Shown here piece after piece: positions 10,482 to 20,554 of a stretch of 64,000 nucleotides of DNA. Under the pieces are notes generated by a model. It ran no database searches. It saw only the letters and a program-made list of their open reading frames with translations, and was not told the DNA's origin. The position numbers were made by a program, and so were the translations under genes. This DNA comes from Enoplolaimus lenunculus. Its lineage: Eukaryota; Nematoda; Enoplea; Enoplida; Thoracostomopsidae. Every line of letters begins with the position of its first letter. Position 1 is the first letter of the stretch. Location of the stretch: positions 1 to 64,000 of the forward strand of contig JASANG010001371.1 in the NCBI GenBank assembly GCA_030248215.1, written 5' to 3'.

Positions 10482-10762
10482 GGCCCATGTAAACATCTCA
10501 CAGGGGCGGAACGTTTTCTATGGGACTGGAATAAACTTAGCTTAAGCTTTAGACTAATTTTTTGCTTCGCTTAGGTTTAGGCTTAGGAATATGCACATTC
10601 TTACGCTTAGGCTTCAGGCTTAGGCTTAGGAATATGCAAATTCTTGCGCTTAGGCTTCAGGCTTCGGCTTAGGAATATGCACGTTCTTACGTTTAGGCTT
10701 CAGGCTTAGGCTTTAAGGAATATGCTAATGACACTGTTCCGCCCCTGTTCTTTCCATTGGCC
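10482..10762. mobile_element. TIR element with TTAGGC-rich 43-bp repeats, copy 3
   Basis: Ends GGCCCATGTAAACATC...CAGGGGCGGAAC and GTTCCGCCCCTG...CCATTGGCC are inverted. Between about 10585 and 10735 there are roughly four copies of a 43-bp unit (GCTTAGGAATATGCAC, TTCTTACGCTTAGGCTTCAG). It belongs to the family of the copies at 1834 and 3342. Confidence 0.55.
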
Positions 10763-11033
10763 CAACCTTTTTAGGGTGTGTGCTCCATACAGGGGTGGGT
10801 CCAGGAGTGGGCCCACACAAATGGGGGGTATTTGCTGCTCCTGTCCTGCCCGTGATAAACATATGTACATATGAATAAAATATGTATTTGTTTTTATATT
10901 ACACAATAGAAACGATTTTATCGAGACTACGTTGTATTTATACGAACGGTTTTTTTCGTTTCTGTGTTTATTTGCTGTCTTTGTACATCTGTGTATGTTG
11001 TTGTGCTACGTTTTATATATTTACAGTGGATGA
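10763..11033. other. Non-coding, nothing recognised
   Basis: A short purine/pyrimidine-mixed stretch between two transposons with no gene, RNA or repeat signature that I can identify. Confidence 0.4.
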
Positions 11034-11035
11034 TA

Positions 11036-11446
11036 TACTGTATTGACCCGAATAAGAGGGTGGTCCTCATTTTGAGTCCGAATCAATTGGAGTCCGTATC
11101 CCTAATTTAAGAGTCCGTAAGCGGATAGAGTCGCTAAACCCTAATTAGAGTCCATAGATGTCAAATATCCCTAATTGTATAAATGACTCCGGGATCAAAT
11201 AATTTGAGTTCGAAACTTTAAAGCGTGCTTAAATTTTAAAAGTACATTCTTAAGTATAACCTTGCATTATCGCTCAACCTTACGATGAAAAGCAAAAAAC
11301 GTTTAATTCAACGGATAATTGCAGTACCTGAATGCGGCTTAGTTTGGGTTGAAAATAAATAACAGTCCGTAACCGAATAACTAGGGGGGTTCCCTCTAGA
11401 GAGGCCAAATAAATATCAGCCCCCTCTTATTCGGGTCACTACAGTA
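11036..11446. mobile_element. TA-flanked MITE (pogo/mariner-like)
   Basis: The left end TACTGTATTGACCCGAATAA and the inverted right end TACTGTAGTGACCCGAATAA match at 24 of 25 positions through the following GAGGG. They are flanked by TA on both sides (11034-11035 and 11447-11448). The interior contains several GAGTCCGTA/CCCTAATT repeats. No transposase ORF. Confidence 0.7.
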
Positions 11447-11458
11447 TAACGTGTAACT

Positions 11459-11897
11459 GGATACATTCTGTGTACAAAACACTGTGCCAAGCCCACGGTT
11501 GCGTTTTTTGTTGACCCCCAGGGCCAGAGCAGCACCTTCCATACTTTCCATTTTGGGGGGAGGGCCCACCCCTAGAGGGGCCCCCACCCTACCGGGTTGA
11601 AACAAAAACCGTCAAAGTTTTAAAATGCGGTGTCTGGCTTCTCGCGCTGGGGGGAGCCCACACTGTCTGCTCCGGCACTGCCGACCCCCCACCTTTATTT
11701 AGAGGGGGAAAGTATAAGCTGTGCGAACCATGGCACTGTATATATCCGGCATTATAAACGCTCTACGTATAGTTTAATTTAGAGGATTTGCATTTGACAG
11801 CGAGTACCTCTTAAAATTGTGGGAGTTGGCCAAAAACACAACGACCGGTGGTGCTTTTTGTACCATGCGGAACCCCAAGATTTGCATACTCTTGTAT
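11459..11897. mobile_element. GC-rich MITE with nested second MITE
   Basis: The left edge (ACATTCTGTGTACAAAACAC, then CCACGGTTGCGTTTTTTG) and right edge (CAAAAACACAACGACCGGTGG, TTTTTGTACCATGCGGAACC) recur at 48147-48400, defining a family. Inside, about 11538-11681 belongs to another GC-rich family (AACCGTCAAAGTTTTAAAAT; CTGCTCCGGCACTG end) also seen near 1080, 29411 and 41560. Confidence 0.5.
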
Positions 11898-12072
11898 AGG
11901 CCCGTAGCCAGCTCACCTTGCTGGGGGGGGCTAAAATTTTTTGAGGAGGTGTATTTAAATTTAAAGGTTTTATAGACTTAATAGAAGCAAGGTTGAAAAT
12001 CTTGTTGGAGGGCCAAAATTTTTCCAAGGGGGGGCTGAGCACCCCTGACCCACCTTGGCCACGGGACGGCTC
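11898..12072. mobile_element. hAT-like MITE, CAGGCCTGTAGCCAGC family, copy 1
   Basis: The element AGGCCCGTAGCCAGCTCACC...TTGGCCACGGGACGG is flanked by the direct repeat ctcttgtat on both sides, an 8-9 bp duplication expected for hAT elements. Short poly-G blocks precede CTAAAATTTT on both halves. Confidence 0.65.
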
Positions 12073-12212
12073 TTGTATCATGCACTCTTGGTTTGATTGA
12101 CAGTTCATCTTTTGACGTTTTATATGAAGAGTATGTAGGATATTCGGATCGTCCAAAGACGTCACACTGTTGTTGTGTGAACCGTAGAGTTCAGGTCTAA
12201 AGGGAGCTATCG

Positions 12213-12446
12213 CTTCAGGCCTATAGCCAGCTCACCGTCCTAGGGGGGGCTAAAATGTTTCAATCACTTACAGGCAGACGCGTAGCTAGCTCACCTTTCT
12301 TGAGGGGGGCTAAAACTGTTTAAGGACGGGCATTCAAGGGTTTTCAATGACTTACAGACAAGGTTGAAAATAGTTTCTAAGTTGGGTCAAAATTTTTTCC
12401 AGTCAGGATCAGCGTCTCCTGGGCCCCGATTGGCTACGGGCCTGCT
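12213..12446. mobile_element. CAGGCCTGTAGCCAGC family, nested pair
   Basis: A truncated copy starts CAGGCCTATAGCCAGCTCACC at 12213. It runs into a second copy (CAGGCAGACGCGTAGCTAGC at about 12271 to GGCTACGGGCCTG at 12446), suggesting one copy inserted into another. Confidence 0.5.
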
Positions 12447-13627
12447 TACAAGCAAGGTTGAAAATTTTCTACGGGGGGTTTACAAAATTTTTGCAAGGGG
12501 TGGATACTGAGTTCTCCCTTGGCTACGGGTGGTCCGTATAGCCAGCCCCCCCCCTGCTTTTTTAACTTTTACTCACGTATAATGTCTACGTGTACACTTT
12601 GTAGTATTGAACTGCTGTCTTTATTTAATTATGCTATTTTTAGTATTTGCTTGCTATATGTCGGTAATTATTATATTTCTTCAATTCTCAGTAATAACTG
12701 AACTTGGAGCGTTTTTATTTTGTCATTTCTCAGCAAAGTTCACAACAAAATATTGTCAATTTTGGTCCTAAATAATTGTAAAATTGAAGAATAATCAATG
12801 TCGGAGCAGACACGAGGTGGGAGTTCCACCCAAACTTTAGGGTGGGTCAGAACTCAGACAGTAAACACCGATTAGAATGAGAGGAAAGCTGTTGTGCTTC
12901 GCAAGTCGTAAGCCAATTTGCTATTGAGGTCAATTACGTACTATAATTGACGCAGGTCAATCTGCTATTGTGAGCAAATCGCGGTTTGGCCAATGCCAAT
13001 CGGCAATTGTGAAATGTAGCAAAGTAACGGTAATGTGAAAACAACGCTGATTGCTTATCGGTATTGCATCTGATCAAATAATCAAATCTGATTTGTGTAC
13101 AACTTCGCTTGGATCCTAGAGTCAGAAAATGATGATCCTGTACCCTTTGAAGTAACAGTCGTTGCTGCCACCGCTGCTTGGAAGCTATATGAAATCCACG
13201 TATACTTCTTCCAAAATATTTTTAGACTCCCCCTAGCATAATAAGCTGGCTACATTCCTGATATATATAAATATATAATATATATACATATATGTATATG
13301 ATATATAATATATAAAAGCATGAATAGACAATACATGCAATATATAGACACAAGCCATATTCAGTGAGCTCTCGTTGTGTTGCTGGCATGTTCGAAACAG
13401 CCATGGCTTGTATACGTATATTCTATACCCATGGTTTTAGTTCGTTCTATACGCATTTATTCTTTTCCGCCCCACAGTTGCAGGTTATCCACAAGTACCT
13501 AACGTGGTCCAAGTAAGAAGAATTTGACGTACGTATACTCACGGGTAAAAAATTTCCCGTGTGCACAACCTAAAATTTGCGAGTGTTTTACCCAAAGCAA
13601 GTGAGAGGCACTCCCGCGAAACCACAT
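12447..13627. other. Non-coding stretch with an AT microsatellite (about 13260-13318)
   Basis: Another remnant of the CAGGCC family is likely up to about 12550. The rest is unremarkable, apart from a run of ATATAT dinucleotides at about 13260-13318. No exon was recognised. Confidence 0.4.
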
Positions 13628-14098
13628 TGTTTGGGGGGGGACCCAACTATCCTAACGTCGGTCCTGGTTTAGCCTTTGTTTGGGGGGTTGACTATCATAA
13701 CGTCGGTCCTGGTTTAGCCTGTGTTTGGGGGGGGGGGGGTTGACTATCATAACGTCGGTCCTGGTTTAGCCTGTGTTTGGGGGGTTGACTATTCTAACGT
13801 CTGTCCTGGATTAGCCTGTGTTTGGGGGGCTGACTATCATAACGTCTGTCCTGGTTTAGCCTGTGTTTGGGGGGGTTGACTATTCTAACGTCTGTCCTGG
13901 TTTAGCCTGTGTTTGGGGGGGTTGACTATCTTAACGTCTGTCCTGGTTTAGCCTGTGTTTGGGGGGGCTGACTATCCTAACGTCTGTCCTGGTTTAGCCT
14001 TGTTTGAGGGGGGGACCCGACTATCCTAACGTCGGTCCTGGTTTAGCCTGTGTTTGGGGGGTGACTATCCTAACGTGGATCTTGGTTTTACCTGATAA
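13628..14098. repeat. About 47-bp minisatellite with long G runs, 9-10 units
   Basis: Units share TAACGTCGGTCCTGGTTTAG followed by CCTGTGTTTG and a G run of 6 to 12 bases, then TTGACTATC. Nine to ten units follow head to tail. The G-run length varies most between units, pointing to slippage. All the G tracts lie on the same strand at regular spacing. Confidence 0.85.
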
Positions 14099-14264
14099 TA
14101 TTTGCAATAGAAATCGCCAAATATAGTTTTACTGGATATATTTGAGATTTTATTCTGCTGTGAAATCATTTCTGAGCGCTAGTCCAAGTCAGCGTTGTGT
14201 GACTTTGACAACTAATTTTGCGTCCTAAAATTGTATGCATAGTTTTTTAAAAGTTTTAAATGTA

Positions 14265-14382
14265 AGGATTGCTCTATACTTCTGTTGACGTCCGGCGCCG
14301 TCCGTCACCGTATGTCATCCGTACGACGCCGTTCGTCACCGTGGCGACGGACGGTGCCATACGACAAGTATACCGCAACCCT
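14265..14382. mobile_element. Harbinger-like MITE of CGTCCGTCAC arrays
   Basis: The left GGATTGCTCTATACTTCTGT and right CAAGTATACCGCAACCC ends are inverted and sit against TAA and TTA. The interior is made of CGTCCGTCACCGTACGGCGC-type repeats in both orientations. The 3-bp TWA target and GGGTTGC ends fit PIF/Harbinger elements, as do the copies at 34059 and 42992. Confidence 0.55.
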
Positions 14383-14672
14383 TACGGGTAACAAAGGTTT
14401 GTATAGTTTCAGACAAGTTTTTGAAACATTTTTACACAGGTAATAATTGTGTTCACAACTGTGTTCAGTTTGTCCTGAAAATTTAAGACTTTTAAGTACA
14501 AAAATCTGAAACCTTAATCCTTCAATATATTTTCGTTCGGTATCCAATAATGAGTCTACGGCAATTGCTGGCCCGTCAGCTTGTCGCACGATGTTTCGGC
14601 ACCTGACATTCGACCCCGACAACTTGTCTATTCCATTGCAACTCGCATACATGGTACTAAATTACCACAAAA

Positions 14673-14816
14673 CGTGAGAGCGCCCTCGGGCTCGAGCGTC
14701 AAGCTGCTATAACTGAGGGGTGATGGTAAAACGCCTACCACTCTAGTCGCTGGGGTTCGAATCCTAGCACAAATGTAGGTCTCAGACGAAATAGGAAATA
14801 TTCATGTGATAAAGGG
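14673..14816 (+). mobile_element. piggyBac-type MITE with tRNA-like module, copy 3 (5' truncated)
   Basis: The right end ATGTGATAAAGGG is followed by TTAA (14817-14820); the other end is missing. On the plus strand (about 14703-14770) it carries an A-box-like ATAACTGAGGGGTGATGG, an anticodon-arm-like ACGCCTACCACTCTAG and a perfect B box GGTTCGAATCC. Confidence 0.7.
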
Positions 14817-14988
14817 TTAATAACTTGTCGCTCCGTACTGTGTTCTGTTGTGGAGTTGAAAGTTGAAAGGTTTTATGACGAGACAGATTGAAACAGTGTC
14901 TTTTGTTGTTTACATTGTTTCAAACTGTCCCACAAAATTTTTCATTTCACTTCACGAACATAACAATTATCATAATTGGGAGTTTCAG

Positions 14989-15270
14989 TTTTAAGCCCTG
15001 TTCACATGTGCAAGTTTTTGGTGCGAGGACATGCAGTTTCAAATGGCACGCAGAACTTGCATTTTGCATCAGCCAATGAGAAAGTGGCTGCAATAAATTC
15101 AGTGTTCTTGCATGGTTGTTCACTCATGTGAAATAAATTCGTAGCTATGATTTTTAATGAATTATTTGCAGCTGCAAGTTTTTCGAATGGGATTTTGAGC
15201 AAAACTTGCAAGTTCAAGTTGCAGCTGTAAGTTCTTGCAGCAAAAACTAGCACGTGTGAATATGGTTTAA
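14989..15270. mobile_element. TIR MITE with TGCAAGTTTTTG ends
   Basis: The left GCCCTGTTCACATGTGCAAG and right CTAGCACGTGTGAATATGG ends are inverted over about 28 positions with mismatches, and both are flanked by TTTAA. The interior holds GCAGCTGCAAGTT repeats in both orientations. No ORF. Confidence 0.6.
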
Positions 15271-15376
15271 AAGAAGTGTGCAAGAAACAGAAACTGAGGT
15301 TCAGAAACTCGAAAGACAGAAAGTTGAATTTCGGATATCTGGTGTAAGGTCTGGACTGGTCAAAAAAGGGAATTTT

Positions 15377-16549
15377 CAACCGATCTGAAGGCGGGTATGG
15401 TCTAGTTTCGGGTTGATCCTGGAACAGATTTAACACAAGTTAAGACACTCCTATGGCTCGTGCGAGTTTATACAACGCTGTTTTTCCGGTTTACTAGTAA
15501 CGCACAAGTAATTAACGCAAAAAAATACCGAACACAAGTCCGTTAGTCCCGCTGACACTAAATTGCCAATTTTCCCTAGTTTTGGTGACTATAGCCTTTG
15601 AACGAGAGCCATACGGCCGAAAAGCACTACATCAATTATAAGTATTGGGAACATGCAATATATGTGCGAAAAATGAGCAGGATCTGTCAGAAACAGCCCA
15701 CGGGATAGCTAGTCGAATTACGTCCGGGCACAATAACAACAATAATACACAAATTATGAAAATTGCAAGTAACCGTTTCCCAGGCCTTAAAATTACTATT
15801 CCGACTAAATAAAATACGCCGATTCCGATTTTATACTTATTACCGTTCCTTCAAGGCAAAAATTAAGTGTTTTACGCTATGCGAAATTATATCTATGTTT
15901 TACGTGTAATAATGAAATCGTCTGAGCACCTACACTAGCTACGCGATCATGAAAACTCCACACTCCAATCAATAATCAACAATCATCATGAAATCACAGA
16001 ATATGGCAATTAAGACACAATTGGGGCAGAATTGGCAGAAATAGGGGTGCGAAAGGGAATGAGCACCTTCAAATTAGTAGGAAACTGGAAGGGGAGACCT
16101 GAAAACATGAAAATAAGCGTATATAAGACCACAAGAAATATGACATGTAGGAACTGGCACAAAAAGGGTCAAAGGGGAAAGAATTTGCAGAAACGGGGAG
16201 GTGCAATGTACTGAGCGCATAGAATTTGGTCAGAAAATGGGGTTCTAGTACCTGAAAACACAATATGAAATATATGTAAAAATACACGTAACTGACATAA
16301 CCGAAATTAGGAGAAATAGGAATGTTTTATATGAATTTGGCAGGAACGTTAAAGCACAATTGTTTTACAAATGAGCAGACAATATGGCAAGTCTAAGGAG
16401 ATACCGGTTATGTATAAATCACGATACTAGGATCGAGGCTGAGACGGCTGATAATTGCACACCACAGAAACGACATAGCTAGGAGCTCAAGGGACGCCGA
16501 GGGTGGGCACCAGTGTGGCACAGAGTGCACACTGGGGCCCCACCCGACA
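15377..16549 (-). repeat. Terminal direct repeat (3' LTR of the element)
   Basis: About 1173 bp, matching 19386-20554 along its whole length. The shared outer edges are TTCAACCGAT on the left and CCCGACA on the right (TGTCGGG at the LTR start on the minus strand). Confidence 0.7.
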
Positions 16550-16599
16550 TCCCTCTCACTCAGCTCATGCCGTTTCATGGCATGCAAAGACTAGTTGAC

Positions 16600-17148
16600 C
16601 TAAAAGAAATAATGATTATGCATCGATATAAAAAATGAAAAATGGCGGAAAGTTTGTTTGAGTTCTTTGGCGAATGTTTTATATTTTTGCTTCTTTGGTT
16701 TAATGATTTTTATTTCTTTTGGTTTAACTGACTTCGCGTTTTCGAGCCTAAAACTTTGCTTCGCTCTTCCGAGCACCTGATACCCTGCTTCGCTCTTCCG
16801 AGCACCTGATACCCTGCTTCGCTCTTCCGAGCACCTGAAACCCCATAATAAAACCCAATTGTCCTGTATTACCTTTTTGCTAACAATAAGTCCGATAACG
16901 AATAAAATGACCAATGAAACGAATATAATGCGAATGACAAGTAACAAACGAACATAGCAAACAATATGTCGGACGCTGCGGTTTGTTGTATTGACATTGT
17001 AACCACTGGCACACCCGAATGACAACGAAATAATGTAAGTAATAATGAATACGCACATGAAACCGATTGCCAAGTGATACATATTGTCACAGACCGCAGA
17101 CCTCCTGAACCTATGAATAATACACATTATAATAACAGTACAATGCAA
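16600..17148 (-). CDS. Small membrane-protein ORF inside the LTR element
   Basis: A 182-codon frame lies downstream of the large ORF of the same element. The N-terminal half has two or more hydrophobic segments (around IGFMCVFIITYIISLSF and LLLVIRIIFVSLVILFVIG). The C-terminal third is very basic (KPKEIKIIKPKKQKYK) and spans a 29-bp tandem repeat. Its position after the gag-like ORF recalls an env-like or accessory slot, but nothing in the sequence matches a known envelope protein, so I assign no function. It may be non-coding. Confidence 0.35.
   Translation of the reverse strand: MHCTVIIMCIIHRFRRSAVCDNMYHLAIGFMCVFIITYIISLSFGCASGYNVNTTNRSVRHIVCYVRLLLVIRIIFVSLVILFVIGLIVSKKVIQDNWVLLWGFRCSEERSRVSGARKSEAGYQVLGRAKQSFRLENAKSVKPKEIKIIKPKKQKYKTFAKELKQTFRHFSFFISMHNHYFF
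16758..16844. repeat. 29-bp tandem repeat, 3 units
   Basis: Three copies of GCTTCGCTCTTCCGAGCACC followed by TGATACCCT lie inside the LTR element, with differences only in the last unit. Confidence 0.85.
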
Positions 17149-17538
17149 ATAGTTTGGGTTTTATTGCCATTACGTCAAGGCTTTGTGTAAAATAGTGTGT
17201 GAAATAATACTATGTTCTGCATATGGTGAAATTGCATGCGGCAACCACCAGTATCGAGACAACGCGATGTTGCTCGTAAAGCCAACTGCAGAGGCCGGTC
17301 TATAAGTGAGACTCAAGCATTACAGTGGCGGTACCCGACGCTGAAGCATCAAGGGTATAAGTCGACATTGTACGTAATGTACAATATTGGTATAGTGTCA
17401 AATCCGATAAACGTCATAATTCGTGGTTTCTAGTTTATTTGTGTATGGTTATTTTGTTAGGTGTTTTTATTTAAAATAAACGACGTCAAGGCGTTATAAA
17501 ATAATATGGGCGCAACTTTGCGACTCGTGTGCTATGGT

Positions 17539-19299
17539 TTACTGTGTCCATTCGTGCCGATAGTCGCATATAGCGGCTAACGCCTTAGCGACTAACGGAC
17601 GAAGGTGGCGGAACGTAGCGATACGTATCATTCGTGTCACATCCTTCAGTTCTTGTTCCATAGCACGTAATCGTTGTTGTGGCAAGCCAGTTATTTTGGC
17701 TTCGTCATAGTCCAGGATCATGTAATCAAATGTCCGTCGTTGGTTCCAGTACTTTGTTGCTGGAAAGTGTAATTGTAAAAAGCGTAGCATCAGTTGTGCG
17801 TTATTACGAAAACGTCCACTAGTTCGCATTAATAGTTCCATTTTAACCGGCGATAATGGTGCTGTTGCTACCCATGGTAAATAGCTCATGTTTCGATCGC
17901 AACGTCCGATCACGCGGATAACTCTATCACGTACAAATGCAGCTAGTGTTCGCAACGCGTCAATGTAATGTGTGTCTGTTAAATCTAATATACCCGTTTG
18001 ATGTGACGTTTCGAAAAAGTAAGCTTCTGTAGCACATAACTGGTCAATAAAGTCGCGGCTTGTCATAGTTGTTATACGTTGTGCTAGATTTTTCTGCAGT
18101 TCTTCCTTAAATTTATTAGCAATTTCTGCGATGCGTCCACGTAACCAATCAGTCTGGTTATCTTTAAATCTAGGTGGTTCATACATCGAAAAATACATAG
18201 CTGGTAAGTGAAATTGGACCTGTTCTTGTTGTCGTTGCCACAACCGTTCACCGTCGAAAAATGGATAGTCAAAGTCTGGGTATCGGCGTGGTATTTCACG
18301 TGCTAACACTTCGCCAGTGTGTATGTCAATGTACTTTGTTAAGTCCGGTTTTGGTGGTGGCCGTTCAGGTAAACGTTCTGCTAGTGTTTGTTTTCCAATT
18401 TTGTCGGTTGTTGTTGGTTCGTCGACCTTAAAGGCAGTCGCAGATTTCGATGTTGTTGGTTGAGGGCTTTTAATACTGTCAACGATTTGTAGAGATCGGC
18501 GCGGTGAAGCCGGTGCTTTGTCAGAAGTAATGATACGTCCTTTCTTACCGTAGTAAATGGTCTGTTGCGTCGGAGATGGTGGACGAGTACGTTTCACCGC
18601 TGTTCGTTGTTGTAATTTTTCTGGTACACGTATATTACGTCGTTGACACAGTTCACTATAGTCGTTAATAATAGTTTCTAAACGCATGTTTTCGTCTTTA
18701 AGTTGTTGAATGTATGCGTCTCGAGTATTGTCAATGTTAGCGTGAGCGTCAAGGCGCTTTTGCATAGATGTCATTTGAGTTTGCATTTCCTCAAGATATT
18801 CTTTAAGTCGTTCAATGTTTGTAGTCGTGTTACTAGCCTTATCTTGCATGTTGAGTGCAATAACGTCAAGGCGTTCTGCAATAGCTTTCATCTTCAAATC
18901 CAACTTAAATGTTAGGTTAAAGAATCCGTTCGGGTCCTTAGACGCTTCAATTGTCTTTTTAGGTAAGTCCTTATTGTGTAATTCGTCTACTAGTATCATC
19001 AGTGCGTCAATTGTTGCTGTTTGTTCAGGTATACGTTTGTTCAATATTTCTTTCTGTTGTTGGTATGGGTCTAATTCACCAGATGTCTCAATTTCTTCTG
19101 TTTCGTAGTCATCAATCCATTCTTCAGTAGTAAAGATACCTTCCTCTTGGAGGATTTGTTCCACTGTTCGTTCAGTTGGTTCCTCTTGTTCGTCAGATTC
19201 AATTTTTGTTGTATCGTTAGCGATGAACGAACGTCCAGGGTACCCTCCATGCGACGTGAATGCAATCGCAGGGTCCTCATAGAAGTTTTCTTTTTCCAT
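17539..19299 (-). CDS. 586-aa coiled-coil, gag-like protein of the LTR element
   Basis: One uninterrupted 586-codon frame. Residues about 1-90 are acidic (DEQEEPTER, TTEEWIDDYETEEIE). Residues about 120-215 are strongly helical with coiled-coil spacing (IERLKEYLEEMQTQMTSMQK). A basic, Ser/Pro-rich linker follows (KRTRPPSP, GKKGRIITSDKAPASPRR). The last 250 residues are a largely helical domain (YIDALRTLAAFVRDRVIRVI, LMLRFLQLHFPATKYW). This layout of coiled coil, basic linker and helical C-terminal domain, in a frame just inside an LTR, suggests a structural gag-like role. No zinc knuckle, protease or polymerase motif is visible and I do not recognise the family. Codon use resembles the host genes. 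The start was chosen as the first Met of the frame; the frame is open for some distance upstream. Confidence 0.6.
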   Translation of the reverse strand: MEKENFYEDPAIAFTSHGGYPGRSFIANDTTKIESDEQEEPTERTVEQILQEEGIFTTEEWIDDYETEEIETSGELDPYQQQKEILNKRIPEQTATIDALMILVDELHNKDLPKKTIEASKDPNGFFNLTFKLDLKMKAIAERLDVIALNMQDKASNTTTNIERLKEYLEEMQTQMTSMQKRLDAHANIDNTRDAYIQQLKDENMRLETIINDYSELCQRRNIRVPEKLQQRTAVKRTRPPSPTQQTIYYGKKGRIITSDKAPASPRRSLQIVDSIKSPQPTTSKSATAFKVDEPTTTDKIGKQTLAERLPERPPPKPDLTKYIDIHTGEVLAREIPRRYPDFDYPFFDGERLWQRQQEQVQFHLPAMYFSMYEPPRFKDNQTDWLRGRIAEIANKFKEELQKNLAQRITTMTSRDFIDQLCATEAYFFETSHQTGILDLTDTHYIDALRTLAAFVRDRVIRVIGRCDRNMSYLPWVATAPLSPVKMELLMRTSGRFRNNAQLMLRFLQLHFPATKYWNQRRTFDYMILDYDEAKITGLPQQRLRAMEQELKDVTRMIRIATFRHLRPLVAKALAAICDYRHEWTQ

Positions 19300-19385
19300 T
19301 GATGCACTTAACGGTGATGCATTCGGATCATCAAAGTCGTAGAAACGTGTTTGTCCTCGTTCTTCATGCTGTTTTCTACTAGCTT

Positions 19386-20554
19386 CAACCGATCCGAAGG
19401 CGGGTATGGTCTAGTTTCGGGTTGATCCTGGAACAGTTTTAACACAAGTTTAGACACTCCTATGGCTCGTGCGAGTTTATACAACGCTGTTTTTCCGGTT
19501 TACTGGTAACGCACAATTAACGCAAAAAATATCGAAAACAAGCCCGTTAGTCCCGCTGACACTAAATTGCCAATTTTCCCTAGTTTTGGTGACTATAGCC
19601 TTTGAACGTGGGCCATACGGCCGAAAAGCATTACAGCAATTATAAGTATTGGGAACATGCAATATATGTGCGAAAAATGAGCAGGATCTGATAGACACAG
19701 CCTACGGGACCGCTAGTCGAATTACGTCCGGGCACAATAACAACAATAATACACAAATTATGAAAGTTGCATGTAACCGTTTCCCAGGCCTTAAACTTAC
19801 TATTCCGACTAAATAAAATACGCCGATTCCGATTTTATACTTATGACCGTTCCGTCGAGCAAGAATCAAGTGCTTTACGCTATGCGAAATTATGGCTATA
19901 TTTTACGTGTAATAATGAAATCGTCTGAGCACTTACACTAGCTACGCGATCATGAAAACTCCACACTCCAATCAATAATCAACAATCATCATGAAATCAC
20001 AGAATATGGCAATTAAGACACAATTGGGGCAGAATTGGCAGAAATAGGGGTGCGAAAGGGAATGAGCACCTTCAAATTAGTAGGAAACTGGAAGGGGACG
20101 CCTGAAAACATGAAAATAAGCGTATATAAGACCACAATAAATATGACATGTAGGAACTGGCAGAAAAAAGTCAAAGGGGAAAGAATTTGCTGAAATGGGG
20201 TGGCGCAATGTACTGAGCGCATAGAATTTGGTCAGAAAACGGGGTTCTAGTACCTGAAAACACAATATTAAATATATGTATAAAATACACGTAATTGACA
20301 TAAGCGAAATTAGGAGAAATAGGAATAAGTTTTATATGAATTTGGCAGGAACGTTAAAGCACAATTGTTTTACAAATGAGCAGACAATATGGCAAGTCTA
20401 AAAAGATACCGGTTATGTATAAATCACGATACTAGGATCGAGACTGAGACGGCTGATAATTGCACACCACAGAAACGACGTAGCTAGGACGTCAAGGGAC
20501 GCCGAGGGTGGGCACCAGTGTGGCACAGAGTGCACACTGGGGCCCCACCCGACA
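19386..20554 (-). repeat. Terminal direct repeat (5' LTR of the element)
   Basis: About 1169 bp, the counterpart of 15377-16549. Its outer edge (TGTCGGG on the minus strand) lies about 500 bp from the WDR47 start codon, pointing away from that gene. Confidence 0.7.

Larger units (their letters stand above)
15377..20554 (-). mobile_element. LTR-bounded element with gag-like and membrane-protein ORFs, no pol seen
   Basis: Two direct repeats of about 1.17 kb flank 2.84 kb of internal DNA read on the minus strand. The repeats begin TGTCGGGTGG on that strand. A purine-rich GAGTGAGAGGGA stands directly before the 3' repeat, as a polypurine tract would. The internal region holds a 586-codon ORF and a 182-codon hydrophobic ORF; no reverse transcriptase, integrase or protease motif was recognised. 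The repeats differ by roughly 5% by eye, so the insertion is not recent. The main ORF looks whole. No clear target-site duplication or tRNA primer site was found, and the family is undetermined. A third repeat copy lies at 62911-64000. Confidence 0.65.

Noticed and set aside
13628-14098. CRISPR-like array
   Set aside because: The units are contiguous without unique spacers, and the genome is eukaryotic.
15002-15436. 144-aa minus-strand protein
   Set aside because: Runs across a TIR MITE and into the LTR; composition and context are those of repeats.
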